DNA from: Scleroderma bovista
Taxonomy: Eukaryota > Basidiomycota > Agaricomycetes > Boletales > Sclerodermataceae
Length of the DNA stretch: 12,962 nucleotides
Direction: 5' to 3'
Assembly: GCA_037178675.1 (NCBI GenBank)
Contig: JAYMGJ010000822.1
Coordinates: 1-12,962 of the forward strand
Positions 1 to 8,000 of the stretch are shown piece by piece. Numbering within the stretch: position 1 is the first letter of the stretch; the number at the start of each line of letters is the position of its first letter. The translations under genes and the position numbers were made by a program. Below the pieces are notes generated by a model, which was not told the origin of the DNA, searched no databases, and was given only the letters and a program-made list of their open reading frames with translations.

Positions 1-222
1 TGCCTCTGCCTCTTCACGCGCTCGTCGCTCCGCCTCTTCCCTGCGTTGTTTCTCCTCTCTCTTGACCTGCTTGCGTCGACGCCTCTCCTTCGTTTTGGCA
101 TCGAGGACGGCCGCCTCGTCTTCGCTACCGGACTGGAGCTCCGGTGTTGTCGCCTTGGTCCAGTCCTTGGACTCGTCCGCAGAAGGGGCAGTAGGGGTGG
201 TGGATTTGGCAGTGGCAGACAT
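1..222 (-). CDS. Antisense accessory gene of copy A, N-terminal 74 codons (partial)
   Basis: The frame reads leftwards from the ATG at 222-220 and runs off the window edge without a stop. It is the start of the same gene as the complete one at 3778-4778, from which the function (putative Zn2Cys6 regulator) is inferred. The zinc cluster itself is not in this fragment. The 74 visible residues align without gaps to the other copy. They begin with a Ser/Thr/Pro-rich stretch, then a short conserved segment with TPELQSGSEDE, then an Arg/Lys/Glu-rich run from about residue 44. By codon comparison 24 codons differ silently and 12 change the amino acid; in codons 45-74 only one, conservative (Arg/Lys), replacement occurs. 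A TATA box lies about 55 bp upstream, as in the other copy. Being antisense to the element, it is not part of Gag-Pol. Confidence 0.8.
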   Translation of the reverse strand, partial: MSATAKSTTPTAPSADESKDWTKATTPELQSGSEDEAAVLDAKTKERRRRKQVKREEKQRREEAERRAREEAEA

Positions 223-272
223 GATAAAATCAGTAACAGGAAACTGGGGGTAAAAGCAAGAACCGGTCTGAT

Positions 273-279
273 CTTTATA
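273..279 (-). promoter_or_regulatory. TATA box of the antisense gene, copy A
   Basis: TATAAAG on the minus strand, 57 bases before the ATG at 222 (measured from its first base). The identical heptamer lies at exactly the same distance from the ATG in copy B (3721-3727). This supports an autonomous promoter for the antisense gene and the choice of start codon. Confidence 0.6.
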
Positions 280-374
280 GATCCAAAATTCGTACCCAGA
301 CAATCACTCCGGACTCCGCATTGTTCTAAGTGACCACACGACAGCCTCATTGGGGCCTCATGGGTTCGGCCCCT

Positions 375-384
375 AAAAGGGGGA
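375..384 (+). other. Polypurine tract of copy A
   Basis: AAAAGGGGGA, followed by TAC and then the LTR. This is the expected place for the RNase H-resistant primer of plus-strand DNA synthesis. The last two bases before the LTR (AC) pair with the GT just inside the other LTR end in copy B, giving extended termini ACTGT...ACAGT. That fits removal of two bases by integrase 3' processing. Confidence 0.75.
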
Positions 385-613
385 TACTGTTACGACCATG
401 CCCAACTCCGGGTCTTATCCGATCACTCCGGTCGCATCGCAGCTCTACAGCTCAACTCCGGTCACTCAACGCTTGCTCCGGTCGCGCTCACGCAGATATC
501 CTTCCGTTAAGCACGACCCTTGGTCTATGCTCTATTCGTTCGTTACCACACCTCGCCGTCAACCCTGCTTGGTCGTGAGTTCTCCGTGTACTTGTTATAT
601 CTCCTGCCTTGTG

Positions 614-675
614 TTATTTTCACCGGACCTGATTTATTTTACCCGGACCTGACTTTATTTTCATCGGACCTGACC
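614..675 (+). repeat. Triple 20-21 bp tandem repeat in U3 of LTR A
   Basis: Three adjacent units of the form TTATTTT-(3-4 bases)-CGGACCTGA at 614-633, 634-654 and 655-675. They lie about 115-180 bp upstream of the inferred transcription start, and the same array is present in both LTRs of copy B. The position and conservation suggest an upstream activating element; the binding protein is unknown. Confidence 0.7.
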
Positions 676-757
676 TAGTACTTTCTCCGGTTGTCCCTTG
701 TCCGCTATTAGGCTGTTTACTTGTCACCGTATATACTCGTCCCTAGTTTGCACTTAG

Positions 758-800
758 TATAAGTACTCTGTAGATTATCCTGTACTCCTCAGTCTGAAAT
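758..800 (+). promoter_or_regulatory. Core promoter of LTR A: TATA box, start site and self-primer
   Basis: TATAAGT at 758-764, then AGTCTGAAAT at 791-800. In copy B the same decamer is complementary to the site just inside the 5' LTR, so it is inferred to be the 5' end of the transcript and the reverse-transcription primer. The 33-base TATA-to-start distance is normal for RNA polymerase II. Confidence 0.6.
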
Positions 801-1462
801 CAACCATAGTCTCTACTCCTGATCTTGCCTGTCTCCGTCTCTATCTCTGTCTCCCCTTCTTGACCGGAACCTACGCAAGGGATCAACGCTCGTTGTCCTT
901 AGTCGTTGAATCCAAGCGGTCACCAACTCCGGCCGGACTAATCTCTTGTCCAGCCCTCTGCTCTCCCCCTTCGTCCGCTTCTGTCCGGACTTGACCGGAC
1001 CCCCTACCGGAGTAGACCCGGACTTGACAACTGGGCAGAGAACCGGCGGTGGAGGCCTATAGAGTCGATGAGGGCACCAAGACAATCGCGGACGTCGAGA
1101 GAACGGCCTTGCTGGGCAGAGAACTGGCGGAGAGGGTCAGTATAGTTGACGAGGGCGACGAAACGGAGCGCGACGGCGAGTCGCAACTCCAACAAACTAA
1201 TTTTTACTGCAAAGAAGAGCTTCAGCGCAACGAAAACGCGAATGGCAACATACCTAGTGCATATAGAGTGCCGCTTGAGGGGGAGTGGGCGAGATGTGCG
1301 AGCGGCGGACTGACGAACTCGTCAGAGGGCTGCGAGAGGGGTGCTGTCGAGCGGGAGTGCGTTGACGAACCGATCGTTGAACATTGCCAGCAATTATGCA
1401 TGGCAGACACCCCAAACAAGTCGGACGTACTTGTAATTGCATCAATCCAGTCGGAGGAGCGA

Positions 1463-2410
1463 GACGGCGGTGAAATACCGTGCGTGCACCTTCGAGGCGC
1501 AAATTGGTGTGCAGGTGATGTGAATGGTCCTGGACGCAAAACGGATGTGTCGACGGGCCAGACGGATGTGTCAAGAAGTCGGACGGACACTCTGGACGCG
1601 TCGAACAGCACTGGAATGGCTGGAAATGAAGCGGAACACGTCAGAACGCATCGAAGCGGTTCAAGAACGCAGAACTCACCTAACTCAATGGAGTCAGAGA
1701 GCCCAGACGATGGTGAAATACCGCGCGTATGCCTTAGAGGCACGAATCCATGTGCAGGCGACGCGAACGGCCATGCAAGCCAGACGGAGATGTCGAGGGG
1801 CCAGGTGGATGTGTTGAGAAGGCAGACGGACGCTCTGAACGCGTCAAATGGCGCTGAAATGGATAGTATGAGCAATGGTGAGGATGCAGGGACGTACCTG
1901 GGAGCTCGAGGTGCGAAACACGTCATAGACGTGATGGATGGCGTTGGAAGCCAGTCAGATGCATCGAGTGGGCACTGGGACGTGCCAAGCGTTGAGACGG
2001 ACACGATAATGCCTGCAAATGTGCCAGAGAATGTCAGTATACCTCGCAAGAAGGCTAAACTGCCAGACTCACCTACTAGCGCCGCAAAACGGACTCCAGA
2101 TGAGCCAAACGGCTGCGGGAGCCACACGGATACGTCGAGTGTGCATACGGACGTGTACAGCGTTGGAACAGACACGCAAACGGCTGCAGATGAAGCACAA
2201 CACATCAGAACCAGTCGAAACACGCTGAAAATGCAAGACTCACCTGTAGAGGCTGAAAAGCAGTGCTCTGACGAGCCAAATGGCTCCAGGGACCTCACGG
2301 ATGGGTTGAGCGTATGGATGGAGATGCACAGCATTGGAAACATGACGGAAACAGCTGTAAACAGATCGCAGAACGTCAGAACGCGCCGAAACAGACAGAA
2401 AACGCAAGAC
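1463..2410 (+). repeat. Degenerate protein-level repeats inside the unknown reading frame
   Basis: Two units begin with D-G/D-GEIP at 1463 and 1706 (81-codon period) and share LRG, N, CAGD and NG positions. Two more begin with DEPNG at about 2099 and 2270 (57-codon period). All end in a segment like HVRT-R-(4-5 residues)-QDSP or NSP. The DNA between units is diverged, so the repeats are old. Confidence 0.6.
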
Positions 2411-2966
2411 TCACCTATTGGGCACGAAATCGCGACGCCCGAGCTTGCCAACTGCTGGAGAAAGGTTAGCATCGATGGAGGAGACGTGTACGTACCACGG
2501 AACATGCCAGTTGTGGCGATCGAGACCATGAATCGAAGGATCATCTTTGGATGACCTGAGAGTGGAGACGAGGCAATTGCGCCAAGTGTCGAGGGCGAGA
2601 GGGCTGGCGATGGCGACGGTGGTGGATACGGAGAGGTTGGCGATGTGGACGGCATGACTAGCGGCGACGGCATTGACTCGACACGAGTCAATGCAGCGCA
2701 GCTGGCTGCAGAGAGTCAATATACGCGCTACAACCCAAGATCAGGACGAAACGACTTACCAGTGTCGTCCTGGCCACCCATCCAACTCGTGAACCGTCCG
2801 TACAGACTCGTCAGGCGTCGACAGCAACGCGGAAGGCTCAAGATCGAGCGAATAAATGTCAGCCAAATGCCAGAATACGAAACGACTTACCTGGAACGCG
2901 CTGTGCGCCTAAGTGAGGGAAGAGGTCAGAACAACCAACAACCAACACCAAATGACAGCAAAATGC

Positions 2967-2971
2967 GAGTG
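2967..2971. other. Left target-site duplication of copy B (GAGTG)
   Basis: GAGTG immediately before the LTR at 2972. The same five bases follow the other LTR at 10775-10779. Five-base duplications are typical for Ty3/gypsy integrases, and the match shows that the two LTRs belong to a single insertion. Confidence 0.9.
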
Positions 2972-3612
2972 TGTCAAGTCCGGGTCTACTCCGGTAGGGG
3001 GTCCGGTCAAGTCCAGACGAGCGCGGACGAAGGAAGAGGGCAGAGGGCTGGACGAGAGATTAGTCCGGCCGGAGTTGGTGACCGCTTGGATTCAACGACA
3101 AGGACGACGTGCGTTGATCCCTTGCGTAGGTTCCGGTCAAGGTGATAGAGACGGAGACGGAGACGGAGACAGGCAGAGACTGGAGTAGTAACTAAGTTGA
3201 TTTCAGACTGAGGAGTACAGGATAATCTACAGAGTACTTATACTAAGTGCAAACTAGGGACGAGTATATACGGTGACAAGTAAACAATCTAATAGCGGAC
3301 AAGGGACAACCGGAGAAAGTACTAGGTCAGGTCCGATGAAAATAAAGTCAGGTCCGGGTAAAATAAATCAGGTCCGGTGAAAATAACACAAGGCAGGAGA
3401 TATAACAAGTACACGGAGAACTCACGACCAAGCAGGGTTGATGGCGAGGTGTGGTAACGAACGAATAGAGCATAGACCAAGGGTCGTGCTTAACGGAAGG
3501 TTATCTGCGTGAGCGCGACCGGAGTAACTGGTGGGCGACCGGAGTTGAGCTGTAAAGCTGCGAAGTGACCGGAGTGACCGGATAGGACCCGGAGTTGGAC
3601 ATGGTCGTAACA
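2972..3612 (-). repeat. 3' LTR of copy B (641 bp)
   Basis: On the plus strand it runs from TGTCAAGTCC to GGTCGTAACA. It is near-identical to 10146-10774, with 8 transitions and two extra GGAGAC units. The U3 triple repeat is at 3325-3386, TATAAGT on the minus strand at 3236-3242 and the inferred R start (AGTCTGAAAT, minus) at 3209-3200. Short open frames in this LTR have no support as genes. Confidence 0.95.
3325..3386 (-). repeat. Triple 20-21 bp tandem repeat in U3 of LTR B
   Basis: Three units sharing TCAGGTCCG and ending AAAATAA on the plus strand, at 3325-3345, 3346-3366 and 3367-3386. This is the same array as in LTR A and LTR C, upstream of the core promoter. Confidence 0.7.
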
Positions 3613-3615
3613 GTA

Positions 3616-3625
3616 TCCCCCTTTT
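3616..3625 (-). other. Polypurine tract of copy B
   Basis: AAAAGGGGGA on the minus strand, separated from the 3' LTR by TAC. It is identical in sequence and spacing to the tract of copy A. The bases around it (CCCC-TAAAA-GGGG) can also form a short hairpin. Confidence 0.75.
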
Positions 3626-3720
3626 AGGGGCCGAACCCATGAGGCCCCAATGAGGCTGTCGTGTGGTCGCCTAGAACAATGCGGAGTCCGGAGTGATTGT
3701 CTGGGTACGAAATTTGGACC

Positions 3721-3727
3721 TATAAAG
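3721..3727 (+). promoter_or_regulatory. TATA box of the antisense gene, copy B
   Basis: TATAAAG lies 57 bases upstream of the ATG at 3778, the same distance as in copy A. Between them lie pyrimidine-rich stretches (CTTTTACCCCCAG, TTTCCTG) that are also conserved. The frame is open upstream to a TTG at 3697, but that lies before the TATA box, so it is not the start. Confidence 0.6.
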
Positions 3728-3777
3728 ATCAGACCGGTTTGGCCTTTTACCCCCAGTTTCCTGCCATCGATCAAAAC

Positions 3778-4778
3778 ATGTCGAACACTGCTAAGTCCAC
3801 CAGCCCCATCGCCTCTGCTGCTACCGAGTCCAGGGATTGGACGAAGGCCCCAACACCGGAGCTTCAGTCCGGTAGCGAGGACGAGTCCGACGTCCTCGAC
3901 GCCAAGGCGAAGGAACGTCGTCGTCGCAAGCAAGTGAAGAGGGAGGAGAAGCAGCGTAAGGAAGAGGCGGAGAGGCGAGCGCGCGAAGAGGCGGAGGCAA
4001 GGGCGAGAGAGGAGGCGGAGCGCCAGGCGCGTGAGCAAGCGGAGAAGGACAGGGCGGAGGTGCAGCGAAGGGCTGCAGAGGTCGCAGCGAGGCAGAGGGC
4101 GTTGGCGCAGGAAGCGTTGAAGAAAAGAACGAGGGAGGAGCCGGAGGCGGGTCCGAGTGGTGACCAGAGTGACAACGTCCGGTAAGTATTTTTATTAATA
4201 TTCTTTGCTATTTTTAACTTCCTGGCAGGTGCGTTCGCTGTGCGAAGCACAAAGCCAAGTGTGAAAGGGACCCAGAGAAACCCAAGCAGCGTGCGTGTAT
4301 GCGGTGCGCCGGGCTCAAGGAGCGGTGCGAGTGGCCGGAGGTGGGGAACGCTGGGTCCGGGTCCGGTGGCGACAAGGGCAAGGGAAAGGCAGTCGAGACG
4401 TCGCCACGAGGAGGGGAGAAGAGGAAGAAGAAGAAGATGGTCGCCAAGGTCGTCATCGACGACGACATCGTCGAGGTGCCGGGGCCGTCTGGGCAACGGT
4501 CCGGGTTTGACCCTGGACCGTTCCTGGAGCGGCTGGACAGGCTGACCGGGCAGATGCGCCGGGTCGTGGATGCCACTCGCTCGGTGGTGAGGGGAAATGA
4601 GCGGCTGACGGCCGGCCTTGAGACCTTCCTCGAGGAGTGCCGATTTTTTACGGCGCCCTGGGACGAAGACGAGGAGTCGGAGGACAGCGAAGCGGAGGTC
4701 GACCCGGAGGAGGTCGAAAAGGAAGTCCAGGGGCTCCAAGAGGAGCAGGAGAATCCTGGCAGCGGTATGCCGGAGTAG
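3778..4778 (+). CDS. Antisense accessory gene: coiled-coil-like Zn2Cys6 protein (two exons, 317 aa)
   Basis: Exons 3778-4181 and 4229-4778 join to a 317-residue protein ending in TAG. It lies between pol and the 3' LTR but reads against the element. Residues 1-43 are Ser/Thr/Pro-rich with TPELQSGSEDE. Residues 44-115 are Arg/Lys/Glu/Ala-rich, likely a long helix or coiled coil. Residues 136-168 form C-x2-C-x6-C-x11-C-x2-C-x6-C, the pattern of fungal Zn2Cys6 DNA-binding clusters (Gal4 class). A Lys/Arg-rich stretch (EKRKKKK) could be a nuclear signal, and the C-terminus is strongly acidic, as in activation domains. The zinc cluster begins exactly at the exon junction. A nuclear, DNA-binding regulator is therefore inferred, possibly acting on the LTR; nothing here proves the target. 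Promoter, start and frame are conserved in copy A. Alternative: a captured host fragment, or a cluster used for RNA or protein binding. Confidence 0.8.
4182..4228 (+). other. Spliceosomal intron of the antisense gene (47 bp)
   Basis: GTAAGT at the 5' end, CAG at the 3' end, with TTAAC near the 3' end as a possible branch site. Splicing joins CG|G (Arg135) to the first cysteine of the zinc cluster. Without splicing, the codon after Arg135 is TAA, inside the 5' splice site. The orientation of the splice signals independently confirms that the plus strand is transcribed here. The length is typical of basidiomycete introns. Confidence 0.8.
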
Positions 4779-4917
4779 TTGGTCCGGTCCGGATTTTGTA
4801 AATAGAATGTAAATTAGTTTTACTTTTTGTTTATAAAGAACAGTGACCTGAGTTTAGTGAGTGATATTACAAGACAAAATGAAACAGAGAAGGTGAGAAA
4901 CGGAGACGAGAGTATTA
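4779..4917. other. Convergent 3' end region between the antisense gene and pol
   Basis: This stretch of 139 bp lies between the TAG of the antisense gene and the TAG that follows the chromodomain on the other strand. It is AT-rich (for example TTTGTAAATAGAATGTAAAT and TTTATAAAG) and likely carries the 3' processing signals of the antisense gene. No canonical AATAAA was found. Confidence 0.4.
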
Positions 4918-5082
4918 CTACATGGATGCGAGTGGTCCGGGTTTGTCCGGGTACCGGACATGGTAGTCTTCGAGTAATTCCGTAGCGTTGCCTAGCTCAG
5001 TGGCGAGTAGCCAAGAGGTTTCTTCGTCAGTTCCCTCGTAACCGGACCAACGTACCAAGTACAGCAGTTTGCACGATTTTCG
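4918..5082 (-). pseudogene. Chromodomain of pol, cut off by an in-frame TGA
   Basis: The 54 codons after the TGA (5083-5085) stay in the pol frame and end at TAG (4918-4920). They encode a recognisable chromodomain: LLYLVRWSGY near the start, an acidic turn followed by T-S-W, and NATELLEDYH toward the end, with RYPDKPGP behind it. In chromoviruses this domain sits at the integrase C-terminus and directs integration toward particular chromatin. Here it would be made only by readthrough of TGA (the next base is C, a leaky context). More likely a CGA codon mutated to TGA by a CpG transition. The fragment sits 27 codons after the HPVFHVSQLE segment and GPY/F module, its normal place. Confidence 0.85.
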
Positions 5083-8000
5083 TCAACGGTCAACCTTGGA
5101 GTCGAGGATCTCAGAGATCTCGAACTCCGGTTCACCATCTACTTCGACTGGTGGCGGAGGAGGCTGCATCCGGTCCGGTATAGTGTTGGGTATGGCCGGT
5201 TCGAGTTGGGAGACGTGGAAGACGGGGTGAACGGCGCGCATGGAATCTGGAAGGCGTAGCGTAAAAGAGAGAGAGCCCACTTGTGCTATGATAGTGTAGG
5301 GCCCAAGATTCTTTTCTGATAGCTTTTTGGATGGTCGAGTAGACCGGAAGTATTTGGCTTTCACGTATACTTGATCGCCTACTTTGAAGTCCGGTGCCGG
5401 AGTACGTTTGGCATCGGCCAGACCTTGGTAGCGAAGTTGCGCGTTGGCCATTTCTTCTCGAAGGTATTGATGCAGTGACTCAAGGTCGACTGCGTAGTCA
5501 CGAGCCCGAGCTGAAGTCATGTCGCGTTCTGGGTAGACAGAGATGTTAGGGTGGTAGCCCTTGTTAGCAAAGAACGGAGAGACTCCGGTGGTAGCACTTG
5601 GTGCATTGTTGTATGCAAACTCTGCCAGTGGGAGCAAGTCCGCCCAGTTGTCCTGCTGGTAGTTGCAGTAGATCCGGAGGTACTGTTCCAGTGTCTGGTT
5701 AGACCGCTCTGTCTGGCCATCGCCCTCCGGGTGGTAACCGGAGGTGAAGTGGAGGCGCATGTCGAGAGCCTTTCCGAGTGACCGGAAGAAGTGTGAGACG
5801 AACTCGGTACCGCGATCTGAGGTGACGTGGGCGGGAACACCGTGCTTGGAGAACACGTGAAGTAAGAAGAGCTTTGCGAGCTCTGGGCTAGTGATGGTGT
5901 CGTGGGTAGGGATGAAAATGGCTTGTTTAGAAAGCCGGTCCACCACGACCAGGATGGCTGTGAAGCCAGTAGATGAGGGGAGTTGCTCGATGAAATCCAT
6001 CGAGATGGAGTTCCATGGCTTCTCTGGTACGGGGAGCTGTTTCAGCAGCCCGTAGGGTCTATGGCGCGGTGTCTTAGCTCGTGCGCAAGAGGTACAGGAC
6101 CGGACGTAATCCTTGACGAAGGTCCGGAGACCAGGCCAAGTATACTCACGCTGGATTAGTTCTAGAGTCCGGTTTTGCCCAAAGTGACCAGCAAGTGGGT
6201 GGTCGTGTCGATACCGGAGTACCCGGAGACGGAGGTCATCCAAGTCTGGTACGTATATGCGACCGTCTAGTCGAAGGAATCCAGCCTCGTCGGTGGACCA
6301 ACAAGAGTCCGGTGGATCTGCGAGGTGGACCTGGGCAATGGGATCAGAGGGTAGTGCAGAGAGGATGTCGCTATGGAGTGTTTCCACGTCCATGATCGCG
6401 ACTGCACGGAGGACCGGAAACTCTAGGTAAGTAGCGCGAAGAGAATTAGAGAGTTGTTCTTGAGTGAATACCGGCCTAAGATTTTGGGGGTTAACCCGGG
6501 CGTAGCCACTATCCCCCTCTTTGGGGTAGACGTCCCATCGTCTAGTGAGGGCGTCCGGCTTGGCACCGAGTTTTCCGGGACGGAAACGAATGACAAGATT
6601 AAATTGCGAGAGAAATTCAGACCACCGGGCTTGCCGGCGGGACAATACTTTTGAGGTGGAGAAATACTCAAGGTTTTTGTGGTCCGTGATGACGTCTATA
6701 GGGGAGGCGGAGCCTTCGAGGTAATGGCGCCAGTTCCGGAATGCTTCGAAGATAGCAAGCAATTCCTTATCGTGGGTGTCGTAGTTCAGCTCCGGAGCAG
6801 TCAAGGTCTGGGAGTAGTACGCAACCGGACGGATCCCTCCGTCGGCGCAGGTAATGGACAAGATGCCAGCGACGGCGTAGTCGGAGGCGTCTGTTTCCAC
6901 GATGATAGGGGTATCCGGAATGAAGTGGGTGAGGATAGGCGCAGTAGTGAAGGCGTGCTTGAGAGCATTGAAGGAACGTCGACAATCCTCGGAGAAGTTC
7001 CAAGGAGCGTCTTTCCAGGTGAGTCGGGTAAGAGGGACCACAATGTCAGAGTAGTTGAAGATAAACCGGCGGTAGAAATTGGCAAAGCCCAAGAAGGACT
7101 GGATGTCCTTCACCTTTCGAGGTTCAGGCCAGTCGGAGATGGTTTGGATCTTGTCTGGAGACATTGTTAAACCGTCCGGAGAGAGGCGATAGCCAAGGTA
7201 CTCTACCGAGTCCGAGTGGAACTCACATTTCTCCGGTTTGGCGAAGAGGCCATGTAACCGGAGTTGGCGGAGAACTTCCCGGACGTGCTGCTGGTGGGAC
7301 TCCATATCCTCGGAGTAGATGAGGATGTCGTCGAGGTATACGACGACGCAGACATCCAGCATGTCAGCAAAGATCGTGTTGACAAAGCGCTGGAATGCTG
7401 CAGGGGCGTTAGTGAGGCCAAAGGGCATTACTAACCACTCGTAAGACCCATAGCGCGTGCGGAAGGCGGTCTTCCATTCATCGCCCGGAGCAATCCGGAC
7501 GAGGTGGTAGGCATGCCGGAGGTCGATCTTGGAATAGATTTTGGCACGGCTGGGAGAGTCCAAAAGGTCAGAGATAAGAGGGAGTGGATAGCGATCCTTT
7601 TTGGTAATTTTGTTAAGGCCTCGGAAGTCAACGCAGAGGTGAAGTGAGCCATCCTTCTTCTTTACGAAGAGGACCGGAGCAGCGTGGGAGGAGGCGGTAG
7701 GACGGATGAAACCTGTATTAAGATTCTCGTCGATGAAAGTCCGGAGAGCGGAGAGCTCAACCGGAGACAGTGAGTAGAGGGTTCCCAGAGGAGGGGAGGT
7801 ACCTTCTTCATGGTCGATCTTCAAGTCGTAGTCGCGATGCGGGGGGAGTTCAGAGGCCTTCGCCTTGCTGAACACATCCGCATAATCGTGATACTCCAGA
7901 GGGACGACGTCCAAGTCCGGCGGAGTAGAGGCGGAGGAAGAACGAGCCTTTGCTGTGTCAGAAGGACGCAGCTGAAGTTGGTATTTGGTGGATCCCTCTA

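Larger units (their letters stand above)
1..1029 (+). mobile_element. Ty3/gypsy chromovirus copy A, 3' end only (truncated by window edge)
   Basis: This is the terminal part of an LTR retrotransposon whose sense strand is plus. From left to right it holds the 5' part of an antisense accessory gene (1-222), that gene's TATA box, a polypurine tract and a complete 3' LTR. The order is the mirror image of the 3' end of the complete element at 2972-10774, and positions 1-1029 align gap-poor with the reverse complement of 2972-3999, so both belong to one family. Gag and pol should lie to the left, outside the window. The bases after the LTR are ACTGG (1030-1034), which should be the target duplication if this copy is intact. 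Confidence 0.9.
388..1029 (+). repeat. 3' LTR of copy A (642 bp)
   Basis: Begins TGTTACGACC and ends GGACTTGACA, with TG...CA termini, and is the reverse complement in orientation of the two LTRs of copy B. U3 is 388-790; the inferred transcription start and R begin at 791 (AGTCTGAAAT), 33 bases after TATAAGT at 758-764. The block 481-800 differs from the LTR at 2972 at only 4 positions by direct comparison. The first 100 bases differ at about 12 positions and the R-U5 part is rearranged in a GGAGAC-type microsatellite. CCGG tetranucleotides are unusually frequent. Confidence 0.93.
1028..2971 (+). pseudogene. Repeat-rich reading frame of unknown function, interrupted by two retrotransposons
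   Basis: A plus-strand frame is open from the LTR A boundary (1028) to a TGA at 2552-2554 (about 508 codons). It then continues in the same frame without a stop to 2971, where copy B is inserted. No ATG occurs until 1400, so the true N-terminus was probably upstream of LTR A. The product is hydrophilic and rich in Asp, Glu, Ser, Thr and Asn. It begins with a 27-residue tandem repeat (LGRE units at about 1031 and 1112) and carries longer degenerate repeats in the middle. Past the TGA come Arg-rich segments. If copy B is removed (one GAGTG kept), the frame continues at 10780 and meets TAA at 10807-10809, with a further open stretch behind it. I do not recognise the family. It could be a decayed host gene or part of another transposon; a TGA from CGA by CpG transition would fit decay. 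Confidence 0.5.

Noticed and set aside
1222..2691. 489-codon open frame on the minus strand, opposite the unknown repeat frame
   Set aside because: It starts at TTG, is Ser/Pro/Cys/Leu-rich like the shadow of a polar coding strand, and the plus frame stays open longer (to 2971 apart from one TGA). It is not fully excluded.
2645..3145. 166-codon plus frame crossing from the unknown gene into LTR B, and similar frames at 2913-3188 and 10131-10319
   Set aside because: The LTR part is not coding. The first 109 codons belong to the interrupted frame 1028-2971, and the rest is chance read-through.
3697..3777. Upstream extension of the antisense gene from TTG 3697
   Set aside because: It is a non-ATG start lying before the TATA box, and it is not needed because the ATG at 3778 is conserved in copy A.
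3864..4739. 291-codon minus-strand frame in element sense, downstream of pol
   Set aside because: It is opposite the Zn2Cys6 gene, runs through that gene's intron and has no known motif. The splice signals, TATA box and cysteine pattern favour the plus strand.
5517..7652. Several short frames on both strands inside pol
   Set aside because: They are shadows of the minus-strand pol frame, which has full domain support.
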